From positions 124,001 to 188,000 of the forward strand of contig NZ_CP151087.1 in NCBI RefSeq assembly GCF_038396785.1: a stretch of DNA of 64,000 nt. Reading direction: 5' to 3'. This stretch comes from Sphingobacterium thalpophilum (lineage in GTDB: Bacteria > Bacteroidota > Bacteroidia > Sphingobacteriales > Sphingobacteriaceae). Below are positions 29,169 through 38,231 of the stretch, one piece after another. Under the pieces are notes generated by a model. That model was not told where the DNA came from. It saw nothing but the letters and a program-made list of their open reading frames with translations, and did not search any database. Position numbers and translations under genes: made by a program. Each line of letters begins with the position of its first letter. The stretch's first letter is position 1.

Positions 29169-29240
29169 ACCTTTCAGACTTTGGCTTTGTTTACTTTATG
29201 GATGAATCGGTTAAACTCTTTCGCAAAATGCCGATTACCT
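29149..29240. repeat. Copy 1 of a duplicated segment (second copy at 38232)
   Basis: CAAATGTAAATAACTGCC and the following GACTTTGGCTTTGTT and AAATGCCG blocks recur at 38232-38315 with substitutions. The duplication continues in the SDR 3' end (30109-30265 against 38318-38465), with about 870 bp missing in between from the second copy. Confidence 0.75.
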
Positions 29241-29355
29241 CCATTTATCAATAAAGGTTATAAAAGATTACCGAAACTTTAGGACTTTGCCATTTGCACT
29301 GACCCTTACACATTTTGGAAATCAGCTATTATCTCTCATTATTTTAAAAAATGGT

Positions 29356-30219
29356 ATGAAAAAAGCAGCAAGTAAAAAGATTCGACCGTTGCAAAAGCAA
29401 AAGCGCCCCGGATTAGAAATAAATATGACACCAGTTCCTGACACTTCGCCGTTAAAGTATCCTGCAGAAGGAAAATTGAAAAATAAGGTAGCATTAATTA
29501 CGGGAGGAGATAGCGGCATTGGGAAAGCTGTAGCTTTGTTATTTGCGAAGGAGGGAGCTGAAATTGTTATTGCCTATCTTAGTGAAACAAAAGATGCAAA
29601 ACAAACCCAGAAAGAGGTTGAATCCTTCTCAAGAAAATGTACGCTGATTAAAGGTGATTTGGGAAAAGAAAATCACTGTAAAAAAGTAATTGAATTTACA
29701 ATAAAAACGCATAAGAAAGTTGATATTATCGTTAATAACGCGGGGCTGCATTGGGAAACAGAATCAATTGAAAAAATTACCACTGAACAGCTACATAAGA
29801 CTTTTCAGAATAATTTCTATTCCTATTTCTGGATTACGAAGTATGCCATGCCTTATCTTAAGAAGGGGGCAAGTATCATTAATACATCCTCGGTGACTGC
29901 ATATCGAGGCAGTCCAAAGTTGATCGATTATTCTGCAACAAAAGGTGCAATAATTTCTTTTACACGAAGTTTGTCAGCAAATCTTATCGCTAAAGGAATT
30001 AGGGTCAATGCTGTTGCGCCCGGTCCGGTATGGACTCCATTGATAGCGTCTTCATTTGATCCTAAAAAGAATTCCGAATTTGGAAGCGACTCCCCAATGG
30101 GAAGGGCAGGAATGCCAAATGAAATTGCGCCAAGCTTTCTATTTCTAGCTAGCAAAGATTCACATTTTATGAGCGGTCAGGTTTTACATCCCAATGGCGG
30201 AGAAGTCGTCAACGGTTAG
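29356..30219 (+). CDS. SDR-family oxidoreductase (general-stress type)
   Basis: About 287 residues from the ATG at 29356; the in-frame TTG at 29287 would add 23 atypical residues. A lysine-rich leader (MKKAASKKIRPLQKQKRPG) precedes the Rossmann domain: cofactor motif ITGGDSGIGKAVALLF, NAG motif DIIVNNAGLHWE, catalytic Ser in IINTSSVTAY and Y-x3-K in LIDYSATKGAI. The layout matches the YdaD/YhdG group of stress-induced SDRs. The substrate is unknown. A truncated second copy of its 3' end lies at 38318-38422. Confidence 0.85.
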   Translation: MKKAASKKIRPLQKQKRPGLEINMTPVPDTSPLKYPAEGKLKNKVALITGGDSGIGKAVALLFAKEGAEIVIAYLSETKDAKQTQKEVESFSRKCTLIKGDLGKENHCKKVIEFTIKTHKKVDIIVNNAGLHWETESIEKITTEQLHKTFQNNFYSYFWITKYAMPYLKKGASIINTSSVTAYRGSPKLIDYSATKGAIISFTRSLSANLIAKGIRVNAVAPGPVWTPLIASSFDPKKNSEFGSDSPMGRAGMPNEIAPSFLFLASKDSHFMSGQVLHPNGGEVVNG

Positions 30220-30357
30220 CCAATGAATAAGTCACAATCAGATCTGCAAGTCGTCAATCTAATAAGGCTTTCAGTTTTTCAAAATCTTCTCTAATATGGG
30301 GTGATTGTCCCGCCAATGGATGAATGACTAAAGAGCCAATTAAATTTGTTGACAAAG

Positions 30358-30480
30358 GTTAAGTTGCAGTCTTATCTATTTTGGTAATTAATAAGTGGTT
30401 TATTTGCAAGTGATTATTGTGTTTTGTCTCAACTTTTATCACCAAACTATCATCCTTTGCTAGACGTTCTTCGTGGGGGA
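30358..30480 (-). pseudogene. Remnant of a small antitoxin-like gene (related to 48342-48524)
   Basis: The minus strand encodes EERLAKDDSLVIKVETKH in one frame, matching AEESAAKGESLVVKVDGK of the intact gene at 48342-48524 in both protein and DNA (AGTTTGGTG-A/G-TAAAAGTTGA). No start is left. It overlaps the last codons of the lmo0937-like gene in another frame. Confidence 0.5.
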
Positions 30481-30611
30481 GGGTTTAACAGAACGACAAT
30501 AATGGCGATAACTAGTAAAACGTTTATATTCCCTGTAGCATAACCTCCAAAGAAACTAAACGCCCAAATAATGACTAAAATAACAGCAATGATATATAAT
30601 AAATTTCCCAT
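30450..30611 (-). CDS. Lmo0937-type small membrane protein
   Basis: A 53-residue protein starting MGNLLYIIAVILVIIWAFSF, with two hydrophobic helices separated by GGYATGNIN and the second reading VLLVIAIIVVLL. This is the pattern of the lmo0937 family of small membrane proteins, common in stress regulons of Bacteroidota. The tail NPPPRRTSSKG is atypical and lies over the antitoxin-like remnant, so the 3' end may have been altered by a fusion event. Confidence 0.75.
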   Translation of the reverse strand: MGNLLYIIAVILVIIWAFSFFGGYATGNINVLLVIAIIVVLLNPPPRRTSSKG

Positions 30612-31044
30612 AATATATTTGTTTTTGCAGTAGAACAGCCTTCGATGGATTATGGTTTGAATGGATATAATTTTAACGTTAGTTATTCGTTATCAATCAT
30701 TAGTTGTTCGTTATCAATAAAGTGTACAGTTTTCAGTGACCAACTACCAAACTGGTTTGCAAATTACACTTTAGAATAAACGTATTTATAACTTTTCCCG
30801 TATATAAATACCCTATTGTCTTTTTTTATTATTTGCTTATTTTTTTATCTGTATTTAAAATTAAGCGCAAAAATCCATTAAAATTTGCTTAATAGGCTTT
30901 GTAAATAAGGACAACGTATTTTTACCACTAACAATGCTATTTATTTTACATGCAAATTGGCCCTCAAAATTAGCACTCTTCTTGTTATCCTTTTCTTGTA
31001 AAATCATTTTAAACAATCAGTTGAATAAAGAAAGAGGATAAGTT
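30612..31044. other. AT-rich intergenic region upstream of the sigma factor
   Basis: About 430 bp with no supported gene. It must hold the divergent promoters of the lmo0937-like gene and the ECF sigma factor. A short direct repeat, TTAGTT(A/G)TTCGTTATCAAT, occurs twice near 30678 and 30701. Confidence 0.45.
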
Positions 31045-31545
31045 ATGAACAACCACAATTTAAATGTACTCATCAACGAAAAAAGAAGTTTACTTCATCA
31101 TTTTGCTGCTAAATTTACTGCTGATCCGGATGAAAAGGAAGACCTGATCCAAGAAACGTGGATACGCGCATTGAAGTCCATAGACAATTTTGTTCAGCAT
31201 CCGAAGCTAATGAGCTGGTTATATGTAATTATGAAACATACTTACATCAATAAGTATAGAAAAGCAAAGCGCACCACCGAGATTCAAGATCAATATGTGG
31301 TCTTGGAAAGTACAAATAAAACTGAACTCAACAAAGGGATCAATAAGTTTATGGCCGAAGATATCGAACGTGCGATGAACAGCTTAACGGCAGAAAACTA
31401 TGAAATTTTCCGTTTGTTTTTAGATGGTTATAAATACCATGAAATTGCATCCTATTTTGATATGCCAGAAGGTACAATAAAAACTCGAATCCATATGGTA
31501 AGAAAAAAGCTGCAAAAACAGCTTAAGGTCTACCGGTTAAATTGA
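31045..31545 (+). CDS. ECF-type RNA polymerase sigma factor
   Basis: A 166-residue sigma-70 family factor with region 2 (EKEDLIQETWIRALKSIDNF, then HPKLMSWLYVIMKHTYINKYRK) and region 4 (LTAENYEIFRLFLDGYKYHE, then IASYFDMPEGTIKTRIHMVR) and nothing between but a linker. No anti-sigma gene follows; a terminator lies 55 bp downstream. Neighbouring small membrane, ferritin-like and YciE genes make a stress regulon plausible, but no shared promoter motif was verified. Confidence 0.92.
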   Translation: MNNHNLNVLINEKRSLLHHFAAKFTADPDEKEDLIQETWIRALKSIDNFVQHPKLMSWLYVIMKHTYINKYRKAKRTTEIQDQYVVLESTNKTELNKGINKFMAEDIERAMNSLTAENYEIFRLFLDGYKYHEIASYFDMPEGTIKTRIHMVRKKLQKQLKVYRLN

Positions 31546-31599
31546 AATCCCAATAAATAAAAACAAGCGCTAACGTTTCAGTTTAGTTTGATTTTTGCA

Positions 31600-31632
31600 A
31601 AAGGCTGACTTTTTAAGGTCAGCCTTTCTTTA
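31600..31632 (+). terminator. Intrinsic terminator after the ECF sigma gene
   Basis: AAAGGCTGAC (31600-31609) and GTCAGCCTTT (31618-31627) form a perfect 10-bp stem with an 8-nt loop, followed by CTTTAGT. It could serve both strands. Confidence 0.85.
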
Positions 31633-31709
31633 GTATACTTTCAAAACAATAGTTCCTTTGCGGAAATCGTATGGTCATCAACTGAACATGATTGCACTCC
31701 GACGAAGGT

Positions 31710-31994
31710 TCATCCCGGCTGCAGCTTTTCAACTATTTTCCAATAGTCCTCTTTTTTATCATAGCGAAGTAGCCAGGTTTCCTGGGGCACTTTCTCTTCC
31801 TTATCGGTTGAATGTTCACCCACTGTAATCGTGATCTCTGAAGGAAGAGCGTGGATAATTTCGGCGTAGGCTTTTTCGCCACCGAGGAATTCGATAATCG
31901 CTGGCATCGCATTATAACCAATTTCCGGGCTGAATAAGAACTCAGCTATGCCGCCATAATGAATCTCAGTACCATGAAAAATAATACCATTCAT
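31710..31994 (-). CDS. Uncharacterised 94-residue protein (MNGIIFHG family)
   Basis: I do not recognise the family. It starts MNGIIFHGTEIHYGGIAEFL and contains FLGGEKAYAEIIHALPSEI, an acidic middle and DYWKIVEKLQPG at the end, with no signal or membrane segment. A diverged paralogue at 40525-40833 shares MNGIIFHG, AEFLF-PE, GEKAYAEII, the V-GE-H spacing and the W-I-K-L end. The two copies flank the stress-type block, about 8.6 kb apart. Confidence 0.7.
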   Translation of the reverse strand: MNGIIFHGTEIHYGGIAEFLFSPEIGYNAMPAIIEFLGGEKAYAEIIHALPSEITITVGEHSTDKEEKVPQETWLLRYDKKEDYWKIVEKLQPG

Positions 31995-32241
31995 AATCTT
32001 ACAAATTGAAAGTTAAAGTTATAGTGATCTTATCTCAGATCATAAATTTTGGAATTTTGATCTGCGATAATTCTAACAGTCGTATGCCATTTTTGTTTTT
32101 TTGGCGATCCAATAATTTATTTTGCAAAAGCAATCTATTTGTTTTTGAGACGTGTTATATCAGTAATTAGAAAGCAGGAGCTTGAGGGTGAAATAGAAAA
32201 ATTTTCAGACAAAAAGGATTCAAAAAAATAATATATTCATC

Positions 32242-32427
32242 ATGAACGTAAAAAGAATATTTGGAACTCTTCTCACAGTATTGGGTATTGTAGGACTAAT
32301 CTATACCGGCTATGAATTGATCATGAAAAGTAATGCCTATACGAATTTGGCAGTAGTCGGCATTTTGGCGCTTATTTTCTTCTCATCAGGAATAAGTCTT
32401 GTGAAGAACACTAAAGACGAGTCATAA
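32242..32427 (+). CDS. Small two-helix membrane protein
   Basis: A 61-residue protein: basic N-terminus (MNVKRIFGT), helix LLTVLGIVGLIYTGYELI, a short polar linker (MKSNAYTN), helix LAVVGILALIFFSSGISLV and a charged tail KNTKDES. Function unknown. The ATG at 32242 is preceded by an A-rich leader. A hairpin 50 bp downstream probably ends the transcript. Confidence 0.7.
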   Translation: MNVKRIFGTLLTVLGIVGLIYTGYELIMKSNAYTNLAVVGILALIFFSSGISLVKNTKDES

Positions 32428-32477
32428 AGGCGGTTCATTTTTGGAAGTCTAATTTTCGGCTTTTGCTAAAAATTAAT

Positions 32478-32505
32478 GAAGGTCGGATTATCTAGTCCGA
32501 CCTTC
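32478..32505. terminator. Hairpin between convergent genes
   Basis: GAAGGTCGGA (32478-32487) pairs with TCCGACCTTC (32496-32505) around an 8-nt loop. There is no T-run on the plus side, and AT-rich sequence lies on both sides. It is placed between the small membrane gene and the convergent YciE gene. Confidence 0.65.
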
Positions 32506-32615
32506 GTACATGAATTTTACTTAATATAGTTGAGAATATAAATAACAACTATATACCTCGCATTGTTTTCGTAAAAAGCCTTTTGCTGGTGGCCAAGGTT
32601 TTTGTTGTATTTCAA

Positions 32616-33113
32616 CTATTTTTGGGCAGCCTTATCGTTTATGAAACCGCCTGCTATCCCTGTTAATACTTCGTCGGTATCCTTCTCATTGTCTAAGGTT
32701 TTTTGGAGCAGTGAAGCTACATCGTCGTGTCCCATCGTTTCTGCAAATGTGCGAAGAGTGCCGTAAGTAGCGATCTCGTAGTGTTCTACTTTCTGTGCTG
32801 CAAGGATGAGGCCTGCATCTCTGGTAAAAGTATCCTTTTCTGTGTCAGAAATGATCGAATCGGCTTCATCAAGCAGACCCTGCATAGCGTCACATTTTTT
32901 AGCAACAGCTTTTTCTCCCAATTGCTCAAATACCTGTTCAAGAGTTTCTATATGTTTCTGAGTTTCCTTGGTATGCTTTTCAAAAGCAGCAGCGAGTTTT
33001 TCGCTAGTTGCCGCTTTCTGCATTTTGGGTAAAGCTTTCACTAAGTGTTTCTCGGCCCAATAAATGTCTTTTAGTTCATCGACGAAAAACTCGTGGAATT
33101 CACTGTCTTTCAT
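32616..33113 (-). CDS. YciE/YciF ferroxidase-like DUF892 protein
   Basis: About 165 residues from the ATG at 33113 (MKDSEFHEFFVDELKDIYWA), a start fully inside the conserved domain leader. The four-helix ferritin-like bundle includes AEKHLVKALPKMQ, FEKHTKETQKHIETLEQVF, AGLILAAQKVEHYEIATYG and LLQKTLDNEKDTDEVLTGI, with E and H residues that form a di-metal site. The frame continues upstream (ATTKSVTAKNATKKLSG), typical of a Lys-rich N-tail in relatives. Where an ATG would be expected before ATTKSV, the codon is ATA, and the only in-frame ATG further up is at 33221. The true start is therefore uncertain. Likely linked to stress or metal storage. Confidence 0.85.
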   Translation of the reverse strand: MKDSEFHEFFVDELKDIYWAEKHLVKALPKMQKAATSEKLAAAFEKHTKETQKHIETLEQVFEQLGEKAVAKKCDAMQGLLDEADSIISDTEKDTFTRDAGLILAAQKVEHYEIATYGTLRTFAETMGHDDVASLLQKTLDNEKDTDEVLTGIAGGFINDKAAQK

Positions 33114-33489
33114 TTTTCCGGTATTACCAGAAAGTTTTTTTGTGGCATTTTTTGCCGTTACAGATTTTGTAGTTGCTATAATAAAAATTTTAAGTGTTAT
33201 TGCATAGATAACCCAGCCCAAACCACTTTAGTTCAATAAAAGATATTTAACTGTTACCATATAAAAGCGAAAGCGATATTCTCTTCTTAGGTTTGGTACA
33301 ATCCTGTTAGCGAAACCTTTCGCACAACAATATTGTTCAGATTAATATTTATCAGGCCATAAAAAGCAATTTGCTAAATCAGAGAAAACCATTTCATATT
33401 GAGTTTTGTGCTATATCAAAATCGAATTAACTGGTAGCGTAATATGCATTTTATTATTTACCAATATATTAATTTTTAAAATACCGATC

Positions 33490-36252
33490 ATGGCCGATAA
33501 TAAATCAAAAAAAGGAAAAACAGCTAGAAATAGATCACCTAAAGATACAGCTATGGGATTAGCTAAATATCGGCAAAAGCGTGCCGAAGAGAAAACACCG
33601 GAACCCTTTGGCGGTAAACCAAGTGGAACAGAATTGCGCTTTGTGGTTCAGAAACACGACGCTTCACACCTGCATTATGACTTTCGTCTTGAGATGGATG
33701 GTGTTCTGAAAAGCTGGGCGGTACCTAAGGGGCCTTCAGTCGATCCAGGTGTAAAACGTCTTGCTATGATGGTTGAAGACCATCCCTATGATTATCGGAA
33801 TTTTGAAGGAATCATCCCAAAAGGGCAATACGGCGGCGGTACAGTTATTGTCTGGGACGAAGGAACCTATGCACCTGCTGAAGGCGATTTTAAGGATGTT
33901 CCGAAACAAGAAAAAGAACTTTCACATCAGCTGTATTCTGGTAAGCTAAAATTGAAACTCAATGGCAAAAAACTCAAAGGCGAATTTGCTCTTGTTAAAG
34001 CCCAGGGCAGGGGAGATAACGGTTGGTTGCTGATGAAACTGGATGATAAATATGCCAGCGAAAAAGACATAACGACGAAAGATAAGTCGGTGCTATCTGG
34101 CAAATCCATTGCGCAGATGGAGCAATCTCCATATCATGTATATGGAGAACGTATCATTAAAAAAGACAGTACCGTTAAAGATAAACGCTCTGTAAAAGCC
34201 AAAGCATCTGAGCTTATCAATGATCAACTTGATGCAGTTCCTAAAAATAAATCTTCGAAGAAAACAGATCTGCAAGATTTATTGAAAAATACAGCAAAGC
34301 AAAAATTCTATTCCCACATTGAGCCCATGCTTGCCACATTGGTCGATAAGCCTTTTGATGATGATGACTGGATCTATGAAGTAAAATGGGATGGGTATCG
34401 GGCGGTAGCTTTTATAAACAAAGGGGAAGTGGAATTGAAGTCCCGCAACGATAAAAGCTTTAATGAAAAATTCTATCCCATTTATGACAATTTAAAGGAG
34501 CTTGGATTAAATGCCATATTGGATGGGGAAGTAGTGGTGCTTGGTGAAAACGGAAAGGCCAATTTCGGCTCTTTACAAAACTGGCGCAGTGAAGCAGATG
34601 GCGATCTGGTTTATTACGTATTTGATATCCTCTGGTACAATGGGCAAGATTTAAAAGATCTTACGCTGTTTGAACGTAAAACTATATTACAGGAAATCTT
34701 ACCAGAACGGAAAAGCATTCTAGTCAGTGAACATTTTGAAACTTCGGGAACCCAGTTCCTTGAAGAAGCCAGGAAACTGGGCCTTGAAGGAATTATGGCC
34801 AAACGAAAAGATAGTATATATCATGTCCATAACCGTTCAAAGGACTGGCTAAAGATCAAGGCGAATAAAAGACAGGAGGTCGTGATAGGGGGATACACGC
34901 TGAATGATGACTCCAGTAAATTATTCAGTAGTATTCTTGTAGGTGTCTATGATGGAAAAAAATTAGTCTATACAGGTAAAGTCGGTACAGGTTTCAATGA
35001 AAAACTACAGAAGCAGATGATGCAGCTTTTTAAACCGCTTATCATTTCTAAAACGCCTTTCGGGGAAGAACCAGATGTAAACAAACCATCACGCTTTAGA
35101 CCCAATCCACCACACGCCACGGTGACCTGGCTCAAACCCGAACTCGTCTGTGAGGTTAGTTTTACGGAATTGACAAGTGATGGCGTGATGCGGCATCCTT
35201 CTTTTAATGGAATGCGCGAGGACAAAAGTCCTAAGAAAGTTATTTTGGAGGAGGCAGCTCCTATAGCAGAAATATTTAATGACATGGAAGATAAAATAAT
35301 TGCTCCACGAAGTAAAGGTGAGCGTAAAACGCTATTGAATCCGAAAGATAACACGCAGGTCAAAAAGATCAATGGGCATGAGTTAAAATTCACGAACCTA
35401 GATAAGATCTTTTGGCCAAAAGAGGGAATAACAAAAAGAGATCTTATCAATTATTATTATCAGGCAGCTCCATTTATATTGCCTTATTTAAAAGATCGTC
35501 CCCAAAGCATGAACAGATTTCCCGATGGTATTGAAGGTGAAGGTTTCTATTTCAAGAACGTAACGGATACTGCTCCAGACTGGGCGGAGACATATTTTTA
35601 CCATAGCGATACAGATAACAAGGATAAGCATTATCTGGTCGGAAAAGATGAAGCGACACTGCTTTACATGGTCAATCTTGGCTGCATTGAGATGAACCCC
35701 TGGAGTAGTACGGTCAAAAAGCCCGAAAATCCATCATTCTGTATTATCGATTTAGACCCGGATAAAAATTCCTTTAATCAGGTCGTTGAGGCAGCACAGG
35801 TAACGAAGAGCATCCTAGATGATATGGGCGTTCCAAGTTATTGTAAGACCAGCGGTTCTACTGGCCTTCATATCTATATTCCGCTCGGGGGGAAATACAG
35901 CTATGATCAGTCCAAGGAATTTGCCAGGGTGGTTGTCACATTAGTACATAATGAGTTGCCCAAGTTCACCAGTTTAGAACGGTCCATTAAGGATCGGAAA
36001 GGAAAAATGTATCTGGATTTTTTACAGAATAGACCCCATGCAACCATTGCTGCGGCCTACGCTGTCCGTCCTAAACCCGGAGCAACGGTATCTATGCCGC
36101 TTCATTGGGATGAAGTTAAGAAGGGGCTGAAAATAAGCGATTTTCATCTATTGAATGCCATAGAAAGAATGAATAGCGAAGGTGATATTTTTAAGCCTGT
36201 CCTTGGTAAAGGTATTGATCTTAAAAAAGTAATTGAAAAATATACTAAATAA
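33490..36252 (+). CDS. ligD: DNA ligase D (phosphoesterase-ligase-polymerase)
   Basis: 920 residues from ATG 33490 (MADNKSKKGKTARNRSPK). Domain order is PE-LIG-POL. The 3'-phosphoesterase at about 40-190 carries QKHDASHLHYDFRLEMDG. The ATP-dependent ligase at about 270-580 has the adenylated Lys299 in YEVKWDGYRAVAF, then LDGEVVVLGENG and a C-terminal OB-fold. The primase-like polymerase at about 625-920 has LDKIFWPKEGITKRDLI, the metal-binding Asp pair D754-x-D756 in CIIDLDPDKNS, and SGSTGLHIYIPL. LigD repairs double-strand breaks by non-homologous end joining with Ku. No ku gene is within the window. The ATG chosen removes 28 unlikely hydrophobic residues of the longer frame. Confidence 0.96.
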   Translation: MADNKSKKGKTARNRSPKDTAMGLAKYRQKRAEEKTPEPFGGKPSGTELRFVVQKHDASHLHYDFRLEMDGVLKSWAVPKGPSVDPGVKRLAMMVEDHPYDYRNFEGIIPKGQYGGGTVIVWDEGTYAPAEGDFKDVPKQEKELSHQLYSGKLKLKLNGKKLKGEFALVKAQGRGDNGWLLMKLDDKYASEKDITTKDKSVLSGKSIAQMEQSPYHVYGERIIKKDSTVKDKRSVKAKASELINDQLDAVPKNKSSKKTDLQDLLKNTAKQKFYSHIEPMLATLVDKPFDDDDWIYEVKWDGYRAVAFINKGEVELKSRNDKSFNEKFYPIYDNLKELGLNAILDGEVVVLGENGKANFGSLQNWRSEADGDLVYYVFDILWYNGQDLKDLTLFERKTILQEILPERKSILVSEHFETSGTQFLEEARKLGLEGIMAKRKDSIYHVHNRSKDWLKIKANKRQEVVIGGYTLNDDSSKLFSSILVGVYDGKKLVYTGKVGTGFNEKLQKQMMQLFKPLIISKTPFGEEPDVNKPSRFRPNPPHATVTWLKPELVCEVSFTELTSDGVMRHPSFNGMREDKSPKKVILEEAAPIAEIFNDMEDKIIAPRSKGERKTLLNPKDNTQVKKINGHELKFTNLDKIFWPKEGITKRDLINYYYQAAPFILPYLKDRPQSMNRFPDGIEGEGFYFKNVTDTAPDWAETYFYHSDTDNKDKHYLVGKDEATLLYMVNLGCIEMNPWSSTVKKPENPSFCIIDLDPDKNSFNQVVEAAQVTKSILDDMGVPSYCKTSGSTGLHIYIPLGGKYSYDQSKEFARVVVTLVHNELPKFTSLERSIKDRKGKMYLDFLQNRPHATIAAAYAVRPKPGATVSMPLHWDEVKKGLKISDFHLLNAIERMNSEGDIFKPVLGKGIDLKKVIEKYTK

Positions 36253-36268
36253 ATGCATTTAAACCTCC

Positions 36269-36308
36269 ATGGATAATCCGGAATTAAAAACCAGTAGTAA
36301 AAAATCAA
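36269..36308 (+). pseudogene. CDF cation transporter, first 13 codons (cut by IS1595-type element)
   Basis: ATG at 36269 gives MDNPELKTSSKKS and runs into the element at the 8-bp target repeat AAAATCAA. Joined with 37284 onward, it continues IYSALAANVLIALTKFIAG, the first membrane helix of a CDF transporter. The start lies 17 bp after the ligD stop, so ligD and this gene may have been co-transcribed. Confidence 0.9.
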
Positions 36309-37275
36309 TTGACCTATTCCTTTAAGCAATAATCATATTATATTGTTCTGGTTTATGGCAGATCATCCGATATACTAGGTTGTCAAAAATATTCCCTTTC
36401 ATAAAACTTCTGTTGAATCGATAGGTATATTCATTAATATATTCCTGTAGATCTCCAACGTGATGGTACATTCCTCTCAACCAGCTTTTAAAGGTCATGA
36501 TAACCCTGTGTAGTTCTGGGAAGTTCTCACCTTTCTTACCAGATTTGACACGCTCCATATTTTCGAAATCTTTCAATATCGGCTTATAACCTGTCCATTT
36601 GTCGGTGGTCACCTTAGCCTGTGGCTCTATGTTTTGCTTCATGAAGCTACCTAAGTTGATCGCATCGGCTTTGTCTATCACCTTGGCGTAAAAGCGCGAA
36701 ACTCCGTTGCCTTTCTTTTCTATAGCAACCACCACAAGCTTCTTCTTTCCTTTTTTACGTCCTTTGGAATTTTCATCCTGACCGCCAACAAATGTTTCGT
36801 CAACTTCCACAACTCCACGCAAAGGAAATTTACCGCTGCTCTCCATCGCTTTCATCACTTTGCGTTTGAATAACCATGCTACTTTTTGCTTGATCCCTAA
36901 CTTCCTGCCAAGCTCGGTACTGGCAATACCCTTTTTGTTTGTACTTATGAAGTATACTGCGTAAAAGGCTTTAACTAAAGGAAACTTAACCTTATGGAAT
37001 AGGGTGCCCGCTGTAGGAGATTCCAAATAACGGCAGCGATTGCACTGACGGTCATGCTCTTTTATTCCCTTGCAAAAACTCCCGTAACCACATTTCTTAC
37101 ATTTGTAACCATCTTGCCATTTCAAAGCCGATAAATAAGCTAAACAATCAGCATCACTGCTAAATTGCGACTGAAAATCGAACAAACTCAACTCTTTTTC
37201 TTTATTGCCTACCATACCTAAATTTAATCACCTAAAGATAAGAAAACTAAATTATTTAGCAAAAGGATAGGTCAA
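36309..37275. mobile_element. IS1595-family insertion sequence (967 bp)
   Basis: The ends are TTGACCTAT at 36309 and its complement at 37275. An exact 8-bp duplication, AAAATCAA, is present at 36301-36308 and 37276-37283. Removal restores the CDF reading frame. It carries a single transposase gene on the minus strand. Confidence 0.92.
36322..37215 (-). CDS. IS1595-family transposase
   Basis: A 297-residue transposase with an N-terminal zinc ribbon (YKCKKCGYGSFCKG, HDRQCNRCRYLES; four Cys) and an ISXO2-like DDE domain: GVVEVDETFVGGQDENSKG (first Asp), VTTDKWTGYKPI (second Asp) and the late motif YINEYTYRFNRSFM. The frame is intact and opposite to the interrupted CDF gene. Confidence 0.92.
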   Translation of the reverse strand: MVGNKEKELSLFDFQSQFSSDADCLAYLSALKWQDGYKCKKCGYGSFCKGIKEHDRQCNRCRYLESPTAGTLFHKVKFPLVKAFYAVYFISTNKKGIASTELGRKLGIKQKVAWLFKRKVMKAMESSGKFPLRGVVEVDETFVGGQDENSKGRKKGKKKLVVVAIEKKGNGVSRFYAKVIDKADAINLGSFMKQNIEPQAKVTTDKWTGYKPILKDFENMERVKSGKKGENFPELHRVIMTFKSWLRGMYHHVGDLQEYINEYTYRFNRSFMKGNIFDNLVYRMICHKPEQYNMIIA

Positions 37276-38155
37276 AAAATCAATATACAGTGCACTCGCG
37301 GCGAATGTATTAATTGCATTAACAAAATTCATTGCGGGATCATTTACAAATAGTTCCTCCATGATTTCAGAGGGTATTCACTCAACGGTAGATACTGCCA
37401 ATCAATTGCTCATACTTTATGGCTTAAAAAGAAGTAAGAGGCCACCCGACCAGTCTCATCCTTTTGGTTATGGTAAAGAACTATACTTTTGGTCTTTTGT
37501 TGTTTCCATTCTGATCTTTGGGCTTGGTGGGGCATTATCCATTTACCAGGGTATAGCTCATATTATGGAACCCGAATTAATGAGCGATCCTTTTTGGAAT
37601 TATATTGTACTCATACTCTCCTTAATTTTTGAGGGAACTTCTTTTTTTATTGCTTTAAAAGAATTCAATAAAACCCGCAATGGCATGGGTTGGTGGGATG
37701 CAATTATTAAGAGTAAAGATCCTTCCAGTTTCCTTGTGGTCTTTGAAGATGGTGCAGCTGTGGCAGGGCTAATAATCGTTATGGTACTCATGGGACTAAG
37801 TCATTACTTGCAGATCCCTGAATTAGATGGCCTAGCTTCAGTAATCGTAGGCTTGTTGTTGGTTTTTGTATCCTTTATATTGGCTAGAGAAAGCAGAAGC
37901 TTATTAATGGGAGAGGGAATTGCTTCAGAAACAAGATTGAAAATTGCCCAGCTTGCAGAAAAGGATTCGGCTGTTGTAAAAACTAAAAACATACTATCCA
38001 CTTATCAATCGCCAGAGTACGTTGTATTGATGCTTATTATTGATTTTGAAGATCATCTTGAAACAGAGGAAATCACCGAGGCTATACGTCGGATTCGTGA
38101 GGATATAAAAAATGAATTTGAGTTTGTACACTTTGTGATTATTCAACCAGAATGA
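37276..38155 (+). pseudogene. CDF-family cation transporter, main part (5' end displaced by IS)
   Basis: The frame from 37284 restores IYSALAANVLIALTKFIAG. An internal ATG at 37361 starts a 264-residue ORF. Visible features are the H/D metal site of the CDF family (SEGIHSTVDTANQLL, then HPFGYGKELYFWSF), helices FVVSILIFGLGGALSIYQGI and VVFEDGAAVAGLIIVMVLMG, and a cytosolic C-terminal domain (VKTKNILSTYQSPEYVVLML, ITEAIRRIREDI). The whole protein would have 303 residues. From the internal start it lacks the first helix, so transport activity is doubtful. Confidence 0.9.
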
Positions 38156-38231
38156 TCCTATACAAGCCCTTTTAACACGCTATCAAAACATCATCTTCAA
38201 GCCCATAGCGTCAGAAATGGTGGTAATCCTG

